A stretch of DNA of 9,153 bases, taken from the NCBI GenBank assembly GCA_016283075.1, contig JAEEMF010000025.1:1-9153 (forward strand), in the 5' to 3' direction. Made by a program: the position numbers and the translations under genes. This DNA comes from Bacilli bacterium. GTDB taxonomy: Bacteria > Bacillota_I > Bacilli_A > RF39 > UBA660. This document shows, one piece after another, positions 6,212 through 9,153 of the stretch (its first letter is position 1; each line of letters starts with the position of its first letter). The notes under the pieces were generated by a model. The model was given only the letters and a program-made list of their open reading frames with translations, was not told the origin of the DNA and searched no databases.

Positions 6212-6220
6212 ATTATAACA
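6212..6220 (-). promoter_or_regulatory. Extended -10 promoter of the amylase gene
   Basis: The minus strand reads TGTTATAAT, an extended -10 element. It directly abuts the T-tract of the tsaD terminator, so no separate -35 is visible. The predicted start, near 6205, gives a leader of about 17 bases carrying the AGGTGATG ribosome site. Confidence 0.6.
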
Positions 6221-6241
6221 AAAAAAGAGACAAAAGTCTCT
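6220..6241 (-). terminator. Terminator of the tsaE-tsaB-rimI-tsaD operon
   Basis: On the minus strand agagac (6241-6236), a TTTT loop and gtctct (6231-6226) are followed by six more T (6225-6220), so with the last stem base the T-run is seven. The tsaD stop codon (TAG, 6242-6240) overlaps the left arm. The stem is only 6 bp, but the T-tract is good. Confidence 0.75.
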
Positions 6242-7244
6242 ATTTTAATTCATCGTTTGCTTTAGAATTTAAAGTTAAATCACTAACTCTTCCAAGCTTA
6301 TAAGCATAATAACCTGCTGCTCCAATCATAGCAGCATTATCAGTACAATATTTCATAACTGGGAATACTAAATGATATCCTTCTTTAGCACATTCTTCAG
6401 TTAATTTATTTCTAAGTCCTTTATTAGCAGCAACACCACCAGCTACAATTAAGTTATACACATTATATTCTTTCATAGCTTTAATAGTCTTTTTAACAAG
6501 AATATCTACTACTCTATTTTGAAATGAACAAGCAAGATCTGCTTTACGAATTGGATTTCCCCTTTGAATTTCGTTATGTGACATATTAATTACAGCACTT
6601 TTTAAACCACTAAAACTAAAGTTGTATGAATCATCATCAAGAGGAGTTGGAAGACTATATGTATCTTCTCCTTCAAAAGATAATTTATCAATAAGTGGTC
6701 CTCCTGGATAAGGAAGGTTAAGAACTCTAGCTACTTTATCATAAGCTTCACCTACTGCATCATCAAGTGTTCCACCAATTTTTTTAAATTCATAATCATC
6801 TTTCATAAGAACTATTTCAGTATGACCACCACTTACTACAAGAGCCATAAGTGGAAACTTCATAGGTTCAACTAAATTATTAGCATAAATATGTCCAGCT
6901 ATATGATGAACAGGAACTAATGGTTTGTTATATAAATATGAAAGAGTTTTAGCAGCTTGCATACCTACTAAAAGAGATCCAATTAGACCTGGCCCATATG
7001 TAACTGCTATTGCAGTAATATCATCCATAGTCATATTAGCTTTCTTTAAACACTCTTCAATAACAAGGGTGATACTTTCAACATGATATCTACTTGCTAT
7101 TTCAGGAACTACACCGCCATATAATGCATGTATATCCATTTGTGATAATACAACAGTAGCAATTTCTTCATGTCCATTTTTTATAATTGATACACTTGTT
7201 TCATCACAACTAGATTCAAACGCTAGTATATATACATCTTCCAT
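6240..7244 (-). CDS. tsaD: tRNA N6-adenosine threonylcarbamoyltransferase TsaD
   Basis: TsaD (formerly Gcp/YdiE) is the catalytic subunit that moves the threonylcarbamoyl group from TC-AMP to A37 of tRNAs reading ANN codons, working with TsaB and TsaE in the cytosol. At 334 residues it has the usual length. It shows the ASKHA-fold start LAFESSCDETS and the metal site HHIAGH (H114 and H118) with Asp302 in TDN. It also has the nucleotide-binding stretches VVSGGHTE (137-143), NFSFSGLK (208-215) and VAGGVAAN (267-274). No key residue appears missing. The ATG is preceded by AAGGAG (7254-7259, spacing 9) inside the end of rimI, and its first base is shared with the rimI stop in a TAATG overlap, which suggests translational coupling. 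TsaC, which makes TC-AMP, is not in this window. Confidence 0.97.
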   Translation of the reverse strand: MEDVYILAFESSCDETSVSIIKNGHEEIATVVLSQMDIHALYGGVVPEIASRYHVESITLVIEECLKKANMTMDDITAIAVTYGPGLIGSLLVGMQAAKTLSYLYNKPLVPVHHIAGHIYANNLVEPMKFPLMALVVSGGHTEIVLMKDDYEFKKIGGTLDDAVGEAYDKVARVLNLPYPGGPLIDKLSFEGEDTYSLPTPLDDDSYNFSFSGLKSAVINMSHNEIQRGNPIRKADLACSFQNRVVDILVKKTIKAMKEYNVYNLIVAGGVAANKGLRNKLTEECAKEGYHLVFPVMKYCTDNAAMIGAAGYYAYKLGRVSDLTLNSKANDELK

Positions 7245-7642
7245 TATTTCAACTCCTTTACCATTAAAATGCCATCTTCACCTTTATAATAGCCTTTTCT
7301 TGTTGCTACTTCTGTAAACCCTTGCTTTTTATATAGTGAAATTGCATTAATATTCGATTTTCTTACTTCTAGACTAATATTTTCAACATCGTTATCTTTA
7401 CACTTTTTTACTAAGTAATCAACAAGACTACTAGCAATATGTTTTCTGCGATAATCATTATCCACAAATATATAATCTATTTCAGCTTTTTCATACATTA
7501 AATCATAATTTAAAAATCCTACAATTTTATCATCTAAATAATACCCTACATAATGAGAAAATGGACCTATCTCTTTTATAGAAGTATTAAAGATTTTTAA
7601 TAAATTATTAATTAAATCAATATTATCTAATTCTTTAATCAT
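7244..7642 (-). CDS. rimI: RimI-type GNAT N-acetyltransferase
   Basis: This is a small single-domain GNAT acetyltransferase of 132 residues. Its place between tsaB and tsaD matches the Bacillota order (ydiB-ydiC-ydiD-ydiE in B. subtilis), which is why it is called RimI. RimI acetylates the N-terminus of ribosomal protein S18 in E. coli; the substrate here is not shown. Visible landmarks are the acetyl-CoA-binding motif A, IFVDNDYRRKHIASSL (about 58-73), then ISLEVRKSNINAISLYKKQGF (89-109) with the usual Asn and Tyr104. In motif A, His68 occupies the first Gly position of the R-x-x-G-x-G/A pattern. The ATG overlaps the tsaB end by 8 bases and has only a weak AAG-rich ribosome site, so coupled translation is likely. 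Confidence 0.87.
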   Translation of the reverse strand: MIKELDNIDLINNLLKIFNTSIKEIGPFSHYVGYYLDDKIVGFLNYDLMYEKAEIDYIFVDNDYRRKHIASSLVDYLVKKCKDNDVENISLEVRKSNINAISLYKKQGFTEVATRKGYYKGEDGILMVKELK

Positions 7643-8276
7643 TTTTCTTACTTAGAAGATTTGCTTCTGCTTCAGTCATTTTTAAATAACATGGATTTAA
7701 TATATGAGGATTAACTCCTTCATCATTATTATGCTTATTAATTATTTTTAAAACATCTACATTAGATTCTACTACATCAGCAAAGTAATTTAAATCTTCA
7801 TCACTTACAAAAGTATATGATTTTTCTTTTGGTAAGTTATTTGATAAACTTTCTAAACTAATATATGAATCTTCTAAAACTGGATTTAAATCTCTATCAT
7901 AAATTGCACCATAAACACATGCTCTACGAGCATCGATCATAGGAACTACTAAATCTGTTGATACACTAGTAGAAGCAAGTACTTCTAAACTAGATATTGG
8001 AATACATTTAATCTTTTTAGCCCATGCAAAAGTTTTACTAATAGTAACACCTATTCTAATACCTGTAAAAGAACCAGGCCCTACTACAGAATATACTTTC
8101 TTTATATCATCAGGAGTAATTCCTGCTGAAGAAATACATTCATCTATTATTCTAAAGATATATGCTGATAAATCACCATCTATTCTTTCATTATGAATTG
8201 TTAAAACTTTTCCACTTTCTTCATCAACAACTGCAACTATTAAACGATAATTACATGTATCTATAAATAAACTCAT
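7635..8276 (-). CDS. tsaB: tRNA threonylcarbamoyladenosine complex subunit TsaB
   Basis: TsaB is the inactive paralogue of TsaD that holds TsaD and TsaE together for t6A37 synthesis. The 213-residue protein shows the family signature VVGPGSFTGIRIG (about 64-76), MIDARRACVYGAIY near the middle, and the C-terminal PCYLKMTEAEA. The region equivalent to the metal-binding histidines of TsaD has none, as expected for TsaB. The ATG shares one base with the tsaE stop (TAATG), and the 3' end overlaps rimI by 8 bases. I see nothing unusual for the family. Confidence 0.95.
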   Translation of the reverse strand: MSLFIDTCNYRLIVAVVDEESGKVLTIHNERIDGDLSAYIFRIIDECISSAGITPDDIKKVYSVVGPGSFTGIRIGVTISKTFAWAKKIKCIPISSLEVLASTSVSTDLVVPMIDARRACVYGAIYDRDLNPVLEDSYISLESLSNNLPKEKSYTFVSDEDLNYFADVVESNVDVLKIINKHNNDEGVNPHILNPCYLKMTEAEANLLSKKND

Positions 8277-8728
8277 TATAATACAGCCTCACATAATTCT
8301 TCATACTTTCTACCATGTGGTTCAAGTATTAAAAGACGTTTATTTTCGTCTACTGCAACGAATTTAATATCTAATCTTTCATTAGGTAATATATCTTTAA
8401 TAGTATCAGCCCACTCAATAACTACTACTCCACCTTTATTAAAGTAATCTTCAATACCAACACTGTCAGTGTCTCCATCTAAACGATAAACATCCATATG
8501 GTATAAAGGTAATTCACCATATAAATATTCCTTAATTATTGAAAATGTTGGAGAAGTAATTGTTTCGTTAATTCCTAAAGCATTTGCAATACCTTTAGTA
8601 AACATAGTTTTTCCACTACCAAGTTCACCATTTAAGCAAATAATCATATTAGGAAACTTCTCTGATTCAAAGTTTTGAGCGAGTTCAATTGTTTCTAATT
8701 CACTCTTTGTTGTAATTCTATATTCCAT
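8276..8728 (-). CDS. tsaE: tRNA threonylcarbamoyladenosine complex ATPase TsaE
   Basis: TsaE is the P-loop ATPase that binds the TsaB-TsaD pair and is needed for turnover in t6A37 synthesis. The 150-residue protein has the Walker A motif GELGSGKT (34-41), the switch-like TSPTF (58-62), HMDVYRL (77-83) and the Walker-B-like VVVIEWAD (101-108), all in family order. It is the first gene of the operon. The ATG follows a clear GAGGTGG ribosome site (8733-8739), and an extended -10 lies about 30 bases upstream. The position directly after an rRNA operon on the same strand could also allow read-through from rRNA transcription. Confidence 0.96.
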   Translation of the reverse strand: MEYRITTKSELETIELAQNFESEKFPNMIICLNGELGSGKTMFTKGIANALGINETITSPTFSIIKEYLYGELPLYHMDVYRLDGDTDSVGIEDYFNKGGVVVIEWADTIKDILPNERLDIKFVAVDENKRLLILEPHGRKYEELCEAVL

Positions 8729-8754
8729 ATAACCACCTCATATTATCTAACAAT

Positions 8755-8783
8755 ATTTTATCAAAGTGCAATTTATAAATCTA
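8755..8783 (-). promoter_or_regulatory. Promoter of the tsaE-tsaB-rimI-tsaD operon
   Basis: On the minus strand TGATAAAAT (8763-8755) is an extended -10, with a weak -35 candidate, TAGATT (8783-8778), 17 bases upstream. The predicted start, near 8748, leaves about 20 bases before ATG 8728, including the GAGGTGG site. A second reading, TTGCAC with GATAAT further downstream, would put the start too close to the ribosome site and is less likely. Confidence 0.5.
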
Positions 8784-8798
8784 GTTATTATGTAAAAT

Positions 8799-8838
8799 AA
8801 GTATTAAACTTAACACTTAAAAAAAACCAAAAAAAAAA
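8799..8838 (-). terminator. Possible rRNA operon terminator region (T-tracts and small hairpin)
   Basis: Immediately after the 5S 3' end the minus strand has T10 (8838-8829), GG, then T8 (8826-8819). Next comes an 8-bp hairpin with a 4-base loop and one G-U pair (8818-8811 with 8806-8799). The first T-tract directly follows 5S helix I, so that helix plus the T-run could act as the terminator. The later hairpin has only a poor T-tract after it. Which element works is not clear from sequence. Confidence 0.4.
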
Positions 8839-8940
8839 TTTGCAACTACCTATCTTCGCTTACACTATTGTCGGCGTGAAAGAGCTTAACTTCTGTGTTC
8901 GGGATGGGAACAGGTGTATCCTCTTTGCTATCGTTACAAA
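8839..8940 (-). rRNA. rrf: 5S ribosomal RNA
   Basis: The minus strand carries the 5S core CGATAGCAAAGAGG, then CCCATCCCGAACACAGAAGT and TTAAGCTC, which are strongly conserved. The ends are set by helix I: TTTGTAAC at the 5' end (8940-8933) pairs with GTTGCAAA at the 3' end (8846-8839) with one G-U pair. The length of about 102 bases is somewhat short, as in Mollicutes-like lineages. The ends may be off by one to three bases. Confidence 0.93.
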
Positions 8941-8947
8941 TTTATTT

Positions 8948-8964
8948 AGAGAAAATAATTCTCT
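8948..8964 (-). other. Hairpin in the 23S-5S spacer
   Basis: A perfect 6-bp inverted repeat, agagaa (8948-8953) and ttctct (8959-8964), has a 5-base loop. It lies between 23S and 5S rRNA, just before the 5S 5' end. There is no T-tract after it, so a processing or folding role in the rRNA precursor is more likely than termination. No tRNA is found in this spacer of about 70 bases. Confidence 0.4.
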
Positions 8965-9010
8965 GAAAACATGATAATGTGGATTTTATTTTAAAGTTTC
9001 ACAAATTAAT

Positions 9011-9153
9011 GGGATTAAATCCTCGTTCTATTAGTATTAGTCAGCTCAACGTATCGCTACGCTTCCACCTCTAACCTATCAACCTCATCGTCTTTGAGGG
9101 AACTTACTTTATTAAAAATGGGAAAACTCATCTTGAAGTTGGCTTCCCGCTTA
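9011..9153 (-). rRNA. rrl: 23S ribosomal RNA, 3' end (rest outside window)
   Basis: The minus strand shows the conserved 23S end: AAGCGGGAAGCC and CTTCAAGATGAG, then GATAGGTTAGAGGTG, GTTGAGCT and GACTAATACTAATAG (9042-9028). It closes with GAGGATTTAATCC, which normally pairs with the 23S 5' end. The 3' boundary, about 9011, is estimated from that final stem. Only about 143 bases are present. Confidence 0.93.

Noticed and set aside
8741..8838. tRNA gene between 5S and tsaE
   Set aside because: No GTTCGA-like T-loop, no acceptor-stem pairing and no cloverleaf can be drawn. The stretch is A/T-rich promoter and T-tract sequence.
1..9153. Mycoplasma-type genetic code (TGA as Trp), suggested by the A/T richness
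   Set aside because: Trp codons are TGG in all genes, genes end cleanly in TAA or TAG, and no gene needs TGA read-through.
1..9153. CRISPR array, insertion sequence, prophage block or toxin-antitoxin pair
   Set aside because: No spaced direct repeats, transposase motifs or terminal repeats were seen. The only phage-like gene stands alone, and no small paired ORFs with toxin motifs were found.

Overview
The window looks like a low-G+C, Bacillota-type chromosome, probably a cell-walled Bacilli or Mollicutes-like gut lineage. Four things point that way. A/T is strongly preferred throughout. Trp is read by TGG and no in-frame TGA is needed, so this is the standard bacterial code. A D,D-carboxypeptidase of peptidoglycan metabolism is present. 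The gene order tsaE-tsaB-rimI-tsaD is the one known from Bacillota. The exact taxon cannot be given without a search.

Layout, left to right. Bases 1-723 hold the 3' part of tmcAL (tRNA-Met wobble acetylation). It converges on fpg/mutM (730-1545, minus; oxidised-base DNA repair). fpg diverges from an unrecognised lipoprotein gene (1620-2330, plus) across a perfect inverted repeat that carries a -10 element on each strand. The lipoprotein gene converges on a membrane-anchored VanY-type D,D-carboxypeptidase with an Ig-like domain (2349-3410, minus). A 192-base divergent region follows, with a good plus-strand promoter, a possible 14-codon leader ORF and a terminator-like hairpin. These precede a 560-residue phage-type metallophosphoesterase (3603-5285, plus). 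That gene converges on a small intracellular GH13 amylase-type enzyme with no C-terminal domain (5301-6188, minus).

The right third is one minus-strand operon, tsaE-tsaB-rimI-tsaD (8728 down to 6240). Its genes overlap by 1, 8 and 1 bases. TsaD, TsaB and TsaE carry out the last step of t6A37 tRNA modification; RimI is a GNAT acetyltransferase. Upstream of it on the same strand are the 5S rRNA gene (about 8839-8940) and the 3' end of 23S rRNA (about 9011-9153), so an rRNA operon reads toward the t6A operon.

The region is very compact. All three convergent gene pairs are separated by short hairpins that reach into the stop codons and have A/T tracts on both sides. Several genes have extended -10 promoters (TGnTATAAT) just upstream and very short leaders. 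Most of the window is housekeeping. The least ordinary items are the metallophosphoesterase with its leader, the unknown lipoprotein, and the palindromic divergent promoter. I saw no CRISPR array, insertion sequence, tRNA gene or attachment site.
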